Below are positions 43,690 to 55,439 of a DNA stretch of 64,000 nt, in pieces. The notes beneath the pieces are model-generated. The model made no database searches. It was not told where the DNA came from and saw nothing but the letters and a program-made list of their open reading frames with translations. The stretch covers positions 24,388,330 to 24,452,329 of the forward strand of contig OX457039.1 in NCBI GenBank assembly GCA_949752735.1. The letters run 5' to 3'. Position 1 is the first letter of the stretch. Each line of letters opens with the position of its first letter. Source of the stretch: Lumbricus terrestris (taxonomy: Eukaryota > Annelida > Clitellata > Crassiclitellata > Lumbricidae). The position numbers were made by a program, and so were the translations under genes.

Positions 43690-45735
43690 GTCATGTCATG
43701 TCGCCATCGTCGCATCGCGATGGTTGGCTACATGAATGGACCTTTAATGACCAGAGTCTTCTGTCCCTTGTCGCGCTCATTAAGTCAGAGCCTACAAGTC
43801 CTGTCCAGTTCAAAACGTTGTCGATCCAAGATATCCTCGGCCTTCCTCGTCCTCGGTTCCCCTCCACAAAACCCGTCATGATGCTGCTTTCGATGCTATC
43901 ATTTTGCTGTCTCATACTATATAAGACCAAAATATCGAAGTTTTCGAATTTTGGTGTGGGCCAATAGTCCTCTTCTGGCTCCCGCTGACATATAAACCGA
44001 TTGATTTGAACCTGTTTGTTGGTCATCATTTTTGTCCATGGAATTCTCAGCAGCTTTCTGATACACTTGTTCTCAAATGCTTGAATTCGCTTTTCTTCAT
44101 CCTTCTTCGAGTCCATGCTTTGCATCCATACGTCACTACTGGCCACACCAAAGCCTTCATCAACCGCAATTTGGTGTCGATGCTGATTGATTTGTTCTTC
44201 CAAATCTTCGTCAATTTGTCATGACAGTCACCCCCATGGCTAACCTTGATTTAACTTCATTCACACAATTCCCATCTTTTGCTATCCTGCTACCTAAATA
44301 TACAAAGGAATTCACTTGTTCTAGTTTTCCCGTGCCCACCACCGTTTCGAGCACCTCCTCAGGATTCGTCATAACTTTCGTCTCTGTTACGTTAATCGAC
44401 ATGCCATATTCTTCTGCAGCACTTGCGACTTGTTTCACGAGTTGTTGCAGTTCTTCTGGTGTTGTGGCCAGTAGGACGATATCGTCTGCATATCTCAGGT
44501 TGTTGATGGTTCTTCCGCCAGTTCTGAATCCACCGGCGAAACCTGCTAGTGCCTTTCGCATAATTTGTTCTGCTAAAATGTTAAACAGACATGGGGAGAT
44601 GTTGCAGCCCTGTCGAACACCTTTTTAAACCTTGAACCATGCCGAAGTGTGGTCGTCTGTTCTTACATTTGCCTGTTGTTGTCTGTACAAATTTCTTAGC
44701 AGCTGGACTAGATGAGGTGGAAAGCCCATTTCGAGCATGGTCAGCCATAGCTGATCGTGTCGGACCCTATCAAAGGCCTTAGTAAAGTCAATGAAACAAA
44801 GGTAGAGTGGTTGATTTCTTTCTCTTGCTTTCTCTATTATGATCTTGAGGTTCACAATCTGGTCTCTTGTACCTCTTCTTGGTCTAAAGCCCGCTTGTTC
44901 CTGGGCAATCTCCATTTCGAGCTTGATTTGCATGCGGTCTAGCATAACGCGCAGCAAAATTTTGCTTGCGTGCGAGACCAGTGCGATGGTTCTGTAATTG
45001 TCACACTGGAGCGGGTCACCCTTCTTGGGAAGTGGGATGAATGTTGATTGAGTCCATTCTTCCGGCCATACTCCGGTCTTCCACACCTCCGTACATATCT
45101 CATGTAGTTTGGTCACTGTCATCTCTCCTCCAAATCTCAGTAATTCAGCTGTCACGTCATCCGGACCTGGTGCCTTTCGTGACGCCGACTTCATTACTGC
45201 ACGCCTGATCTCTTCCTTCAGCGGTGGTGGTTCCCTTTCTTGGATGTCAATCTCTACGTGCTCGTCTACTTCGACGTATAGTTCCTCGCAGTATTCTTTC
45301 CATATCTGGTTCACTCTCTCTGGTTCGACAATTTTCTTACCGGAGGCATCCCTGATGGCCGTGGTACGAGGGACGAACGATCCCGTAAGCTGCTTCACTG
45401 TTTGAAAGACTGGTCTACTATTACCCTTTTTCGCGTTTTCCTCTAACTCGCTACACAATGTCTCAAGCTCTTCCTGTTTATTCCACCGCAGTCTTTTCTG
45501 CACCTCACTCCTTAGTTTTGTGTATTCTGTGGGGGATTTTTGTTTTGGCCTCGCGTTTCTTTCCAATCCATTCAAAAGTGTCGCTGGAAATCCAGTTCTT
45601 GCGTTTATGGTGATCCTTTAGTATTGTCGCCTTTGCAGCACCCAAGGTGACTTCCTTCAATTGGCGCCATAATTCATCTGGTGTTCTCGATTCGTCCACT
45701 CCTTCCAATACTTCGAATCTGTTCGTCACTTCCAG
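43690..45735 (-). pseudogene. RTE/Ingi-like LINE, RT and C-terminus
   Basis: Reading down the minus strand, 45575-44625 holds the RT N-terminus (KSASRKAPGPDDVTAELLR, VWPEEWTQSTFIPLPKKGDP, YRTIALVSHASKILLRVML, EQAGFRPRRGTRDQI, FIDFTKAFDRV). Then a frame change and NLRYADDIVLLATTPEELQQ (44560-44211). Then ENKCIRKLLRIPW and RGRGRPRISWIDNVLNWTGL. A fragment of the linker lies upstream at 45505-45729. At least two frameshifts. The 3' end is at about 43690. Confidence 0.9.
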
Positions 45736-45934
45736 TTGGTATTGTTGCCCAACCTGGCTATAGGTCTATATATACTTCAAAGTCAATATAGACTAGATCG
45801 ACATATGCCATTTCATGAGTAGGCTATATCAATATTTTTCGCTTATTTGTGTAGACTGTAGAGTCTAGACGGTATAACTTGTTGCCAAGTATATCGCGAT
45901 GCTGAGACAAAGATATCCAAAATCATTTTTTATC

Positions 45935-46520
45935 GTTGAATATTATTGCAGACGCTTCAGTCGCGAGATGCATCATATTCGCAGACAGATGCATTGTCTC
46001 CAGGGTTGACTACTGCAACAGCGTTCTGGCGGGTCTTCCGGCTTGTCAGCTGGAGCGGATCCAGTCGGTGCTCAACTCCGCTGCACGCATCATATATGGT
46101 CGCACACCATCTGACCATGTAACTGATTTGTTGCGTGACAATCTGCACTGGCTGCGTGTCCCCCAGTGGATTACATATAAACTATGCCTGATAACATACA
46201 AATCTCTACTTAACCTTATGCCGGACTATATCTCCGAATTCTGCATTCGTGTAGCAGATAGTCGGCTAAGATCATCGTCGAGGGGTCTGCTACAGGTCCC
46301 ACGGTCAAACACGAGGTTTGGCGAAAGGTCTTTTGCTGTGTCGGGACCAACTGCATGGAACAGTCTCCCTGACCATGTGAAGCATGCACCCTCGCTAGAG
46401 GGATTCAAATCCAGACTCAAGACATATTTATTCAAACAATCCTATAATAATTAACAGTGACATGTGATCCCGTGTACAGCGCCCTTTCCTTCGGCCTCGG
46501 CTGAGCTACGGCGCTATATA
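45935..46520 (+). pseudogene. L2/CR1-like LINE 3' fragment
   Basis: 172 codons read SRVDYCNSVLAGLPACQLER + IQSVLNSAARIIYG, DNLHWLRVPQWITYKLCLIT, RSNTRFGERSFAVSGPTAWN and end at SYNN. It is followed by a 3' UTR with CGGCGCTATATAAATCG and then TTA repeats. It is well preserved but lacks the RT core. The preceding 45736-45934 shows nothing recognisable. Confidence 0.9.
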
Positions 46521-46560
46521 AATCGTCTTATTATTATTATTATTATATTATTATTATTAC

Positions 46561-46610
<50 letters not shown>

Positions 46611-46612
46611 GA
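46521..46612 (+). repeat. TTA microsatellite between L2 and R4-like LINE
   Basis: This is near-perfect (TTA)n with two interruptions. It is the tail of the plus-strand L2 fragment and also the 3' flank of the minus-strand LINE at 46605-49574, whose stop codon is formed by the first TAA of the array. Confidence 0.95.
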
Positions 46613-49574
46613 CAAAATCTGGTTTGACAAAAGAACCGCGGAAGGCCACGGCATTAAAGCGCTGGACGGTAATCGACAAGCGTTGGAAGAGATAGCAAGT
46701 TTCTCTAGAGTCACCGGAAAATTGAGAAAGACGTCTTCCTAAATCTTTGATGAAATCAAGACCGTCTTCGTTGATGGGACCCAGGGTCTCGAAGGCCAGC
46801 GGGACAAATAAGTGGGTTTTGGACAATTCACTGTACTTCGAATTCTTTCTGGTGGCTGCCATCTCAGCCGCCGCTCCCGCTGCAACCGACGTTGAATTAA
46901 GGTAGGAAGGAGCCACGGTGTCAGTCACTGTGACGTCCCAAACGAGGCTACGGCCTCCGCGCCATGGAACTAGAGTCAGCCCATCGGGACGCTTTCCGTC
47001 CGTCCTCATCAAACCGGTTGGCTCTTTGATGTTGGGAACGCCTGCACGAGTGAGGCCGCGGCTGATCAGGTCGTTCAGGATGGCGTGTCGGGCGATCCTA
47101 CCAGGACCGAGACCACATGAGAGACCATGCGAGCCATCAGCTGTAACCATTGCCCCACAGGGACATGCGTGTGGCTCGCATATGCCCGCACCAAGGCGGA
47201 GGCTAACCGCTATTCTTACCGCTTCATCGTCCAGCCGCAATCCACATGACGATATTGGAAGTGCAAACAGCCAGTCGCCGCTGTGAGGCGCAGCGACTGC
47301 TTTAAGGCGTGCTTGATGGTAAGCGTCAGTGTGGGTGGTATCCAGTGAATCTACCACCTTGATGACAAGCGGTCTGTCCCAGTGTGACTGTTTGTGGGCT
47401 ACACTCTCGTCTGGTGGTGTGATGTGGCTCTCGTCGCACCAACGTCGCGTCATCTCTTCCACACATACGTCGATGACAGTGTTATTGAATCCAAGCATGG
47501 AGGATTGGAGGTCACGGGTGCCTGCAGCAGAAGCCAGAAAGGCAGGGAGTGCAAGCGAGGCCACCCGACGAATTCCCAGTCCACCCATCTTCACGGGCAA
47601 AGAAGCCTGTAGCCATTGATCGTTCGATAGGTCGATGTTGAAGACTATACTTAAACCGTTTCGAAGAATAGCGTCGAATCTGTCCAGCAAAACGTGTCCT
47701 GTACACGGGCTGCATCTCAATGTGTACACCAGTCTCTGAGAGCTGAGTGAGAATCTGAGGAGGGTCAAAGCATCATGTTTGGCAATGAACTCTAATCTGC
47801 TTATTGCCAACTCCAGCTCCGTGCATCTGTCCTCCAGACATTTCGTCAATGCTTCACTGGTGGACAATGGTGCACCTAGCAAACAGACTCTCTCTGGTGT
47901 CGTGACGGTAAAATTATGGAAGACACTGTCGGAGTACTGCAAGTCATTGTGGTAGACGATTTCACACTTTTCTTGATTGAGTTGCAGTCCAAGTTGCTCG
48001 CATCGCTGCTTCAGTAGTTTCACGTCTTCCGCCACAATGGCTGCCTCTCCTCCTAGAGATACATCGTCCATGTATCCCAGGACCAGCGGTGATGACAAAT
48101 CCTGCAGAATCGGCTGTAGCGGAAGGCAAAAGAGCAAAGGACCGAGCGGGTCTCCTTGTTGGGGTCCGACTTGTGATAAGATGTTATAGTGACCGAACAG
48201 AAGCTGTGAAGGTTCTGCGTATGCCAGGTGACAGAATGGAGCCAGTTCCGGAAGGACATCGTCAATCGAAGAGAGCATCCTGTCTCTGAAGAGGCTATTG
48301 AAAGCATTCTTAAAGTCCAGCTTTACCAATATGGACCCTGTTGGCATTGCTTCCAGAAAGCGTCTCGCTGAATGAACCGCCGCCTCTGCTCCACCCGGAA
48401 CACCAACACCCACTTGCCTCGGTGCGAGGTAGGCAGTTGCCGTTGAGACCGCGTAGGTATTTGCGCATTTAGATGCGAGCCTGCGCCAGCAATAGCCTAT
48501 TACAATCGGGCGCAGACCTCCAGACGCTTTTCGTAGAGCCATGAGAGTACCTCCAAAGAGTATGGGTCTAATGAGTTCAGGGCATTCGCCTTTCAGAAGA
48601 AGGTTGACCAGACCGGTGATAGCGGAAATCAGCTCTGAACCAACTTCAGTGCAATTCACCAGGTCTGAAAGATGCTGGGGTCGAAGACCGTCTGGTCCGC
48701 CCGAAGAACCCTGCGGGAAAGAGCAGATCCGGCCAAGTACCTCATCTTCTGTTGTCTGAAAGGGCGCCACTGTGTTTTTTGCCGTGATGCGAGGCCGGTC
48801 GATTGGAGGCGAAGGATGTTTTGAGCGCAGCTCCGTCAGAGTGTCAAGGTCAGCCGAAACGGGTCTGTCGTTTGAGCACAGAATTCGGATTGCCGCTCTG
48901 ATGTTGCCATCCTCTAGTTTGGATGCAACAGCTGAAGCAACCGACTGGTCGACATCTGCTTTAAATCTTCCACCATGGCTGTCGATGATGGGGGACTCAG
49001 CGAAGATTTCATCCCTCTTAAGCTTCCAAGATGTCTGGAAGTCATCTACCCTTTTCTTGATGGTTGATGACAGATTGTGGCGGCGACCTCCTCTTCTTGG
49101 TTGTTCCAAGATCGCAGCCCCAAAAGTGAGGAGCATCTGCCATGTGGAAGGGTTTCCGGCGTCCCTCAAGACTTTGTTGATGATGGTAGTGAGAAGCCGT
49201 CCGGTTTGTAGTCTAGCTGCTTTAGGTATGCGTTTCAGCAATCTGTTTGGCAGTGTTGGGTGTGAGATTCTGATCTCAGGAGTGCCACTGTTCACCGGCA
49301 ATCGCTCAGTTCTGGCATCCGACGGTGTCGGCTCAACCTCAACCGTCTGGCGGAGATCTACATCTTGATTGTCACCCTGGCTTTGGCTCGCTCCGAGAGG
49401 TAGCATATGCGACCCAGGACACGGTTGATTTCGAGGGCCGTGCAGATGGACCTTCCCGTCTTTGTTGTGTAGCTGCCGAAGCGATCTGCATACACAGCAG
49501 ACGCCTTTAGCTTTCTGTGACGTACGTACGGGCGACGTCATGTAATCCGTCGTGAGACGACAATGCGTTGTCAT
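46605..49574 (-). CDS. R4/Dong-like LINE polyprotein: RT plus restriction-type endonuclease
   Basis: A single unbroken 989-codon frame. The N-terminus has a Cys/His cluster (VCCVCRSLRQLH, residues 25-36, then H44 and C52). RT motifs: VKLDFKNAFNSLFRDR (418-432), GPQQGDPLGPLLFCL (470-484) and catalytic YMDD (501-504). The C-terminal part has a C-x-C-x9-H-x3-C knuckle (C804, C806, H816, C820) and RPDG...D (D864, D880), the PD-(D/E)XK endonuclease layout of R2/R4-clade elements. No apurinic-type endonuclease is present. In-frame stops precede ATG at 49574. R4/Dong, HERO or a relative are the options; Dong is known to target TAA repeats. The copy could be intact. Confidence 0.9.
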
Positions 49575-49910
49575 GGTAACGTTTACGTCATAGCTAGCCG
49601 TTTAACGAGATAGTTGAATTTAAATGGCTCATTGAAAGTTATGAAGAAACCAAACTAGTGACCAACCATAACTGAACAGAAACCTGGTCGCTTCGCAAAG
49701 CGTGACTTGATCTTAGCGAAACTGGTAACACAAAATGAAAACTCCGAATCACGAGACGTTGAACTTTCAGATGGTGATAAAATCCAGCGCTAAAAATTAA
49801 TCGATTCGTAAATATTGATTAAAAAACAGGAGAGCTAAAAATGTCAGCCCACACTGTCCGCTGGTGACGTCACTACTTCATTTCCTCGTTTTGCTCTTCT
49901 TCTTTGTCGT
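46613..49910 (-). mobile_element. Complete-looking R4/Dong-like LINE
   Basis: The element lies between TAA repeats on both sides (46521-46612 and 49911-49933). The 5' leader is 49575-49910. There is essentially no 3' UTR: the ORF runs to the microsatellite. Confidence 0.75.
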
Positions 49911-49933
49911 TTTATTATTATTATTATTATTAT
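49911..49933 (+). repeat. TTA microsatellite between two R4-like LINEs
   Basis: (TTA)8 lies next to the A-rich tail of the truncated copy (49934-49963). Confidence 0.9.
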
Positions 49934-50775
49934 TTTTATTTTTTATTTTTTTATTTTTTTTTACCCGAGGTATCAATGATCCCTCAGGATTTATAAAAAT
50001 TATTTCAGGAGTAAAAATGAATCTCCGAGAAATCAGGCCTCGTCCCAGGTTTCACAACCATCCTGAAATGTGCCTCTGAATGCAATGGCATTGTGACGTG
50101 CAACACAGATGGAAAGACGTTGGAACAGAAATTTTGGTTCACGGTGATCTCCAGAGACTGCTGAAATGCGACGTCCCAGCTCAGAGAGAAATTCTGTCCC
50201 TTCAGCGTTTATTGGTCCAAGGGTTTCAAAAGCAACAGGAACAAACATGTGGGTTGTAGGCAGCAATGCATATTTGGCAGACTTATGAACAGCCGCCTGT
50301 TCAGCTGCAGAACCTGCCGAGATAGCTGATTGTGATAGGTATGAAGCAGCACAAGTGTGAACTACTGTAGCATCCCAGGCCATGTATTTGCCAGCAGACC
50401 AAGGAACCAGTGTGGCACCGTCGGGACGTTTGCCATCGGTCCTCAGAAGACCCGTTGGCTCCTTTGTGCTTGGTATATCCGCACTCTGGAGTGAACGCCA
50501 AATTATGTCGTTAATGGCATGATGTCGGATGGAACGCCCCTTCGATAGCCTACAAACCAGCCCATGGTGACCATTTGAGCTAACAGCATCTCCGCATCGA
50601 CACATGTGAGGGCGACAGAGGTCAAGGCCCAACCGAAGACCAACTGCCACTCGCACTGTCTCGTTGTCAATGCAGAGTCCACAAGAAGTGATTGGGAGGG
50701 CAGTTAGCCAGTCTCCCGAGTGAGAAAAACTGGCAGCAACCAGTACTGTCGAGTTGCAGAGGCGATGCTCTGTGC
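49934..50775 (-). pseudogene. 5'-truncated R4/Dong-like LINE, endonuclease part
   Basis: About 230 codons parallel the end of the 989-codon ORF: HSGDWLTALPITSCGL, the MCRCGDAVSSNGHHGLVCRL zinc knuckle, the TDGKRPDGATLVPW endonuclease motif, and FVPVAFETLGPINAEG. The two copies clearly differ in sequence, so this is a sister family rather than a recent duplicate. The stop is followed by about 70 bp of 3' UTR and an A-rich/TAA tail. The 5' end breaks inside (TTA)n. Confidence 0.9.
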
Positions 50776-50877
<102 letters not shown>

Positions 50878-50884
50878 ACGATGA

Positions 50885-51291
50885 TAATAGATCCTGCTGC
50901 TGCTGTTGCTGTTGTTCCTGCTGTTGCTGCTGCTGTTGCTGCTGTTCCTGCTGTTGCTGTTGTTCCTGCTGCTGCTGCTGCTGCTGCTGTTCCTGCTGTT
51001 GTTGTTGTTGCTGTTGCTGCTGCTGCTGCTGTTCCTGTTGTTGTTGTTGTTGTTGCTGCTGCTGCTGCTGCTGGTTGTTGCTGCTGCTGTTTTTGTTGTT
51101 GTTGTTGCTGCTGCTGCTGCTGCTGTTGTTGTTGCTGCTGTTGCTGCTGTTGTTGCGGTTGCTGCTGCTGTTGGTGTTGCTGCTGCTGTTTCTGCTGCTG
51201 CTTTTATTTTTTCTGCTGCTGTTGCTGTTGCTAATGCTGCTGTTGCTGGTGTTGCTGCTGCTGCTGTTGTTGCTGCTGTTGCTGCTGTTGT

Positions 51292-51323
<32 letters not shown>

Positions 51324-51380
51324 TTGATGTTGTTGATGTTGTTACTGCTGTTGTTGTTGTCGTCGTCGTCGTCGCTGGTA
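50885..51380 (+). repeat. CTG/TTG compound microsatellite ending in GTC
   Basis: About 490 bp of CTG and TTG triplets with CCT interruptions end in GTCGTCGTCGTCG. Open frames full of Leu, Gln, Asn, Ser or Cys are produced by the repeat on both strands and do not show conserved protein sequence. Confidence 0.95.
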
Positions 51381-51674
51381 GTAACAGGGTACAAATGATT
51401 GAACAATAAATTTCATTTCCTTGTTTTCTTCACTTTGATTTTTGTATCATTCACTTGAAGATTTCGAGTTTGTATTAGGCCTTATAACTGTTATTGTGAT
51501 ATTGCAGTGTGTTGGTGCTTTGCCAACAAATGGGTAACTTCTGCTTGCTTGTAGACCCATTGTCACCCATAGTACGATGTCGATGTACAAAATGCATAAT
51601 ATCCGTGAGGCTTGTATGTAGTAAACTCGAATATGCAAAGGGTAAAGATGAATAAGTAGCACAAGATGGCTTAC

Positions 51675-51793
51675 GCTTGATGGTTTTAACGGCGACTAGG
51701 GTTTCTGCTTTTCTGTCTCGATCGATTCCTCTGACGACGCCCTTTAGTACAATTCCAAAAGCGCCTTCTCCAAGTACCTTTCCAAGTTTCAAG
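51675..51793 (-). CDS. FGFR: FGFR kinase exon: glycine-rich loop and VAVK
   Basis: The exon is 119 bp, with acceptor tttctgctgctactgcag and donor AAGC|gtaagc. It encodes LKLGKVLGEGAFGIVLKGVV, then RGIDRDRKAETLVAVKTIK. The G-x-G-x-x-G nucleotide loop and the ATP-anchoring Lys of VAVK are intact. It continues from the juxtamembrane exon (phase 2) and passes one base to the alpha-C exon. It is three bases shorter than the vertebrate exon as I recall it (122 bp). Confidence 0.95.
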
Positions 51794-51969
51794 CTGCAGT
51801 AGCAGCAGAAAAAAAGCATTATTATGATAGATTAGAATCATTAGATTATTCATCACCTATGAATAATTGGCATAATCACAGAACATTCAGGCCGTAGCTC
51901 TTAGAACGAACCAGACTTCAGATCATGTATATACAATTATTGTTTTGTATATTTTTGTAATGTATATAA

Positions 51970-52057
51970 TTGCTGAGCCTTCGGCGTGAAACTCCGATGC
52001 AGTGTCCGCTCTGCAGTCGGGAGCGCCTCTGAGTAGAGAGCTTGAAGGGGCGCTATA
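51970..52057 (+). mobile_element. SINE 3' half
   Basis: GCTGAGCCTTCGGCGTGAAACTCCGATGCAGTGTCC matches the tail half of the tRNA-derived SINE at 52575-52742. It then ends GGGGCGCTATAA before a CATA microsatellite. The tRNA-like head is missing (5' truncated). Confidence 0.7.
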
Positions 52058-52192
52058 ACATACATACATATATACATACATACATGCATACATACATACG
52101 TACGTACATACATACATACATACATGCATGCATGCATACATACATACATACATACATACATACATACATACATACATACATACATAGATATA
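52058..52192 (+). repeat. CATA microsatellite
   Basis: (CATA)n with CATG and CGTA variants. It is the expanded tail of the SINE fragment before it. Confidence 0.95.
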
Positions 52193-52574
52193 TCGTATAG
52201 AGCATCAACATTCTGCCCAATTTATCTATTATCATATTCGGAATTTACGAACTCTTCAATCGTTCTTTCATTTCACGAATTTACATAGCGCCCCCTTCAA
52301 GAAGCCCACTCAGAGACGGATTCCAGGCCAACCACGGTGATACAACTGGGTCTTAGCGAACCTGTAAAACGCTGCTCCTAGGTACGTTTGTGAGTCGAGG
52401 TTCCGAACTTCCGACACGAGGGAACAAAAGCTGCACACTCGAGGCAGAGCTAGGGAATCTGCGAGGTAGCACAATAGCTACTGTACAGCAGAGTCCACAT
52501 AGATAGGCCGGAGTATGGCCTATAGCCATACAATGCCAAATCAGCAACGGCATATATATATTATATATATATAC

Positions 52575-52742
52575 TATAACTCGGACACTGAATCGGAGTT
52601 TCACACCGAAGCGCTGAGCAATTTCCAGTGAAGGACTTGCCCAAGGGAAGTCCTTCACGAGGCGGCTTGAGGTGGATTCGAACCTTCAGCCCTCCGGTTG
52701 CAAGACAACGAACATACTCACTACACCACCGCGCACATATAA
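52575..52742 (-). mobile_element. tRNA-derived SINE
   Basis: On the minus strand a GGTGGTGTAGTGAGTATG box A and a perfect GGTTCGAATCC box B lie about 33 bp apart within a tRNA-like head. The body follows with TCCTTCAC hairpin arms and GCTCAGCGCTTCGGTGTGAA. It carries no cloverleaf complete enough to be a functional tRNA. TA microsatellites flank it. Confidence 0.8.
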
Positions 52743-53175
52743 CAATTATATATATAATTATATATAACACGTATACATGCATGAAGAACCTGCTGTAATG
52801 ATCACAGAATCTGCATGCTCTGTAATCACACAGTATAGGATACGCATAATTTACGCCCAATATATATTGTGTACGCCATATGCACGCCATTCTTTCCGTC
52901 GCTGGCTCATAAGGCCATATATATATATATATATATATTACACTTCTTGGCAGCCGTAACTTCTTATAATCCGACAATTCAAGAGAAGTAGATTATAGAT
53001 GGTCAGTTTGGTGACTGATGCCTACAATTCAACTGTAGTTCCTTTTTCAGACTGAATGTGCTACAGAAGTAAATCTCGTGTATCTGTGGAACCTAACTGT
53101 GACATCGTAGATAGATAGAGGTCTCGTGTATTGTACGACGTGCTATTTCGTTGTCTTATTTGTCTATTATCTTAC

Positions 53176-53569
53176 CTTTCCCTGGAAAGTTCCCACTGAG
53201 CGTCCAGTGGAATTTCGTATTCGGAGAACATCGTCAGGTCGGACGACATGCGGCGGCGGCGCCGTGTCCCTGCGCTGCAGCCTCTGCCGCCGGCAGCAGC
53301 AACCTTGACGATGCAGGGAACGAGAGGCGCCGTTGAAGAGCCGCCGGTGGAGATGGTTGAGTCTTTGCTATCGTCGTTGTGGTAGAGGATATTGTCGCGC
53401 ATGATGAGCACGTGCTTTCGAAGCTGAGGCGAGAAGCAGCCATGAGCCAAGCGCATGATGGCAACCATTAGACAGACGATGACGAGAAGAACTAGGAGGA
53501 TGCAGCCAAGCCACGTCAGTATGGAAGTTGTCTGCTCATTCACTAACTTCTCCGCATCCCCATCCGCTT
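53176..53569 (-). CDS. FGFR: FGFR exon: transmembrane and juxtamembrane
   Basis: The exon is 394 bp, with acceptor gttcgtttggattcag and donor GAAAG|gtaaga. A short acidic linker (ADGDAEKLVNEQ) is followed by a transmembrane helix ILTWLGCILLVLLVIVCLMV. Then comes a roughly 90-residue juxtamembrane region with Ser/Thr-rich and basic (RRRRR) stretches, ending SEYEIPLDAQWELSRE, the FGFR pre-kinase signature. In vertebrates this region is split over two exons (about 203 and 146 bp), so an intron is absent here or was gained there. A canonical FRS2-binding VT motif is not obvious. Confidence 0.92.
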
Positions 53570-53767
53570 CTGAATCCAAACGAACACATCTGATCAGTGT
53601 TTTAACCTAGGCACCTATGGGTGAGGAAAATGCCCCAGAGGGCCCAGAAATTGCTTTTCACTGGAAATATTTGACAAAATTATTATCATTTTGTTAAATA
53701 TTCCCAGGAGAACCTGGAGAAAAGTTTCGCTCAGTTGATCGACGTAGCCGATGACATACGCAGACAC

Positions 53768-54869
53768 CAGGGCCGGCCTTAGCCCAAGTGACGCTCTAGG
53801 CAAGGCTTACATTTGGCGCCCCATGCATAGGCCTGCTTTGGCGCCCTTAATTTCCCACTCAATTGTTCAGCCCACGTTAGAATCTAAAGATGAGTTAGGC
53901 AGAGCCGGTATACGCTTACAAGGCCGTAGCCAGGATATTATTTCGGGGGATGTTTTCTTGACCGTGAATTTTGAGGTGCGTACACGCTGCGGGCGACTTT
54001 TTTGGGCAAAATTTTCTGACAAATTTTGTTAGTCTTCGAATTTTCTGACGTCCAAAAAACACTATTTTCCGCGATTTTCGACTATTTTCTGCTCAAAATT
54101 ACATTACACACTGTCATGTGCTAGCAAATGCATAATTATTTCATTTTTTCATTATTTCATTTCCGGGGGTGTTCAAACACCCAAAAATCCCCTAGCTACG
54201 GCCTTGTAGGCCTACGCTCAACTGAGTAATTCACTATAATTTCTTTATTAGTACACTGAAGGCTGGATAAAATTCAATTTTGTGAAGAATGGTATAAGTT
54301 AAAAAATATTAAAATACACTCTTGTGGAAATGGCGCCCTCTTTGATGGAAATGGCGCCCTCTAGAACTTGGCGCCCCATGCAACTGCATGCTTTGCCTAT
54401 GCCTTAGGTCGGTCCTGCCTCAGCTACTGCCCTTTCTTCATCGTCGTTCCTATACTAGACTATTTTATTTCAATCTGAATAAAGGGCAGGCTGTAATGTT
54501 GTAATCTCATCTTCATACTCAGCAAGGCCCACTCCCATTTCATACATTTCTTTTTTTGCAACATCCTCACTATCGAAATTGAGCGTCGCGTATTTTAACC
54601 TGTCTCCTTAAGCAAAGAGTAGGTTACGTAAGGAATGTAGTTAAAAATCGAATTTTATTTGTCGATTTAAAATTTATGCAGTCCTTGAGGCCAGCCTGAA
54701 CAGGTGCAAAGAATCCATAATTATTTTAAATTCTTTCCATTAGCGAAAGTTTTGAGTTTAAAAGAATATAGCGTAAAAATAATAAATTCGCCGGTGCCGC
54801 GGCCCCCCCCCCCAAGACTGCGGCGCCCTAGGCAACTGCTTACTTTGTCTATAGCTAAGGCCGACCCTG
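53768..54869. mobile_element. hAT-type element (CAGGGCCGGCCTTAGCC), TSD GCAGACAC
   Basis: The left end CAGGGCCGGCCTTAGCCC and the reversed right end CAGGGTCGGCCTTAGCTA lie between copies of GCAGACAC (53760-53767, 54870-54877). Subterminal GGCGCC motifs repeat in both arms, and an additional CTTAGGTCGGTCCTG end-like block occurs at about 54400. A second element is nested at about 53918-54209. No transposase is seen. Confidence 0.85.
53918..54209. mobile_element. Nested MITE with TACAAGGCCGTAGC ends
   Basis: ACAAGGCCGTAGCCAGG on the left and (reversed) ACAAGGCCGTAGCTAGGG on the right form inverted ends inside the hAT element. The target duplication is not clean. Confidence 0.65.
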
Positions 54870-54877
54870 GCAGACAC

Positions 54878-55435
54878 GCACAATTTACAGTCTCTAGTTA
54901 AGGCCACAAAATTAGGTTCAGTGTGGCAGAAGGCTCTGGTTAGGACCATGAGCGTAAATTTTCTCCCTGCAGATAGCGGTGGTGACTATTCCTCTCTACT
55001 CCGCAGCTCTGCTCATTAAGCTTACTCGATGTTCTTCCCTGCCATTCTCTTTTCCCTCGACGTCCTCGATACTTTCCCAAAATACGAATTTAATCTGATC
55101 TCTTCCCCACTTTAGGTCGTAAAGTAGAACATTGTAGGTCTACATGTTTTTTAAAATTAATTTGATAATTTAACCTTTTATAGAAACTCGAATTCGTAGT
55201 GTCAAGTCCAGACAACAAAGAACTGGATGACTTCGCCTAATTATGAAACCAAGCATATAACCTATACAAGTAAGAACTAACTGTAAGGTGGTGTGGACAG
55301 TACACTGCACTGTGGAAGCCTCTATCATCTCTGACGCCATTGCGATTGTACGCATGCACAAACAGGCCTAGCTAGACAGCCAAATCCTATCATGTTAAAA
55401 CATATATTTCTTTGCAGGACCAAAAAGTGTTGTTG
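54878..55435. other. FGFR intron stretch, no gene seen
   Basis: A/T-rich sequence without recognisable coding, array or terminal-repeat structure. Confidence 0.4.
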
Positions 55436-55439
55436 ACTA

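Noticed and set aside
46918..49510. Plus-strand ORFs of up to 198 codons
   Set aside because: These are antisense shadows of the 989-codon LINE ORF.
52660..52742. Functional tRNA gene on the minus strand
   Set aside because: The box sequences are good, but the sequence continues into a SINE body shared with 51970-52057.
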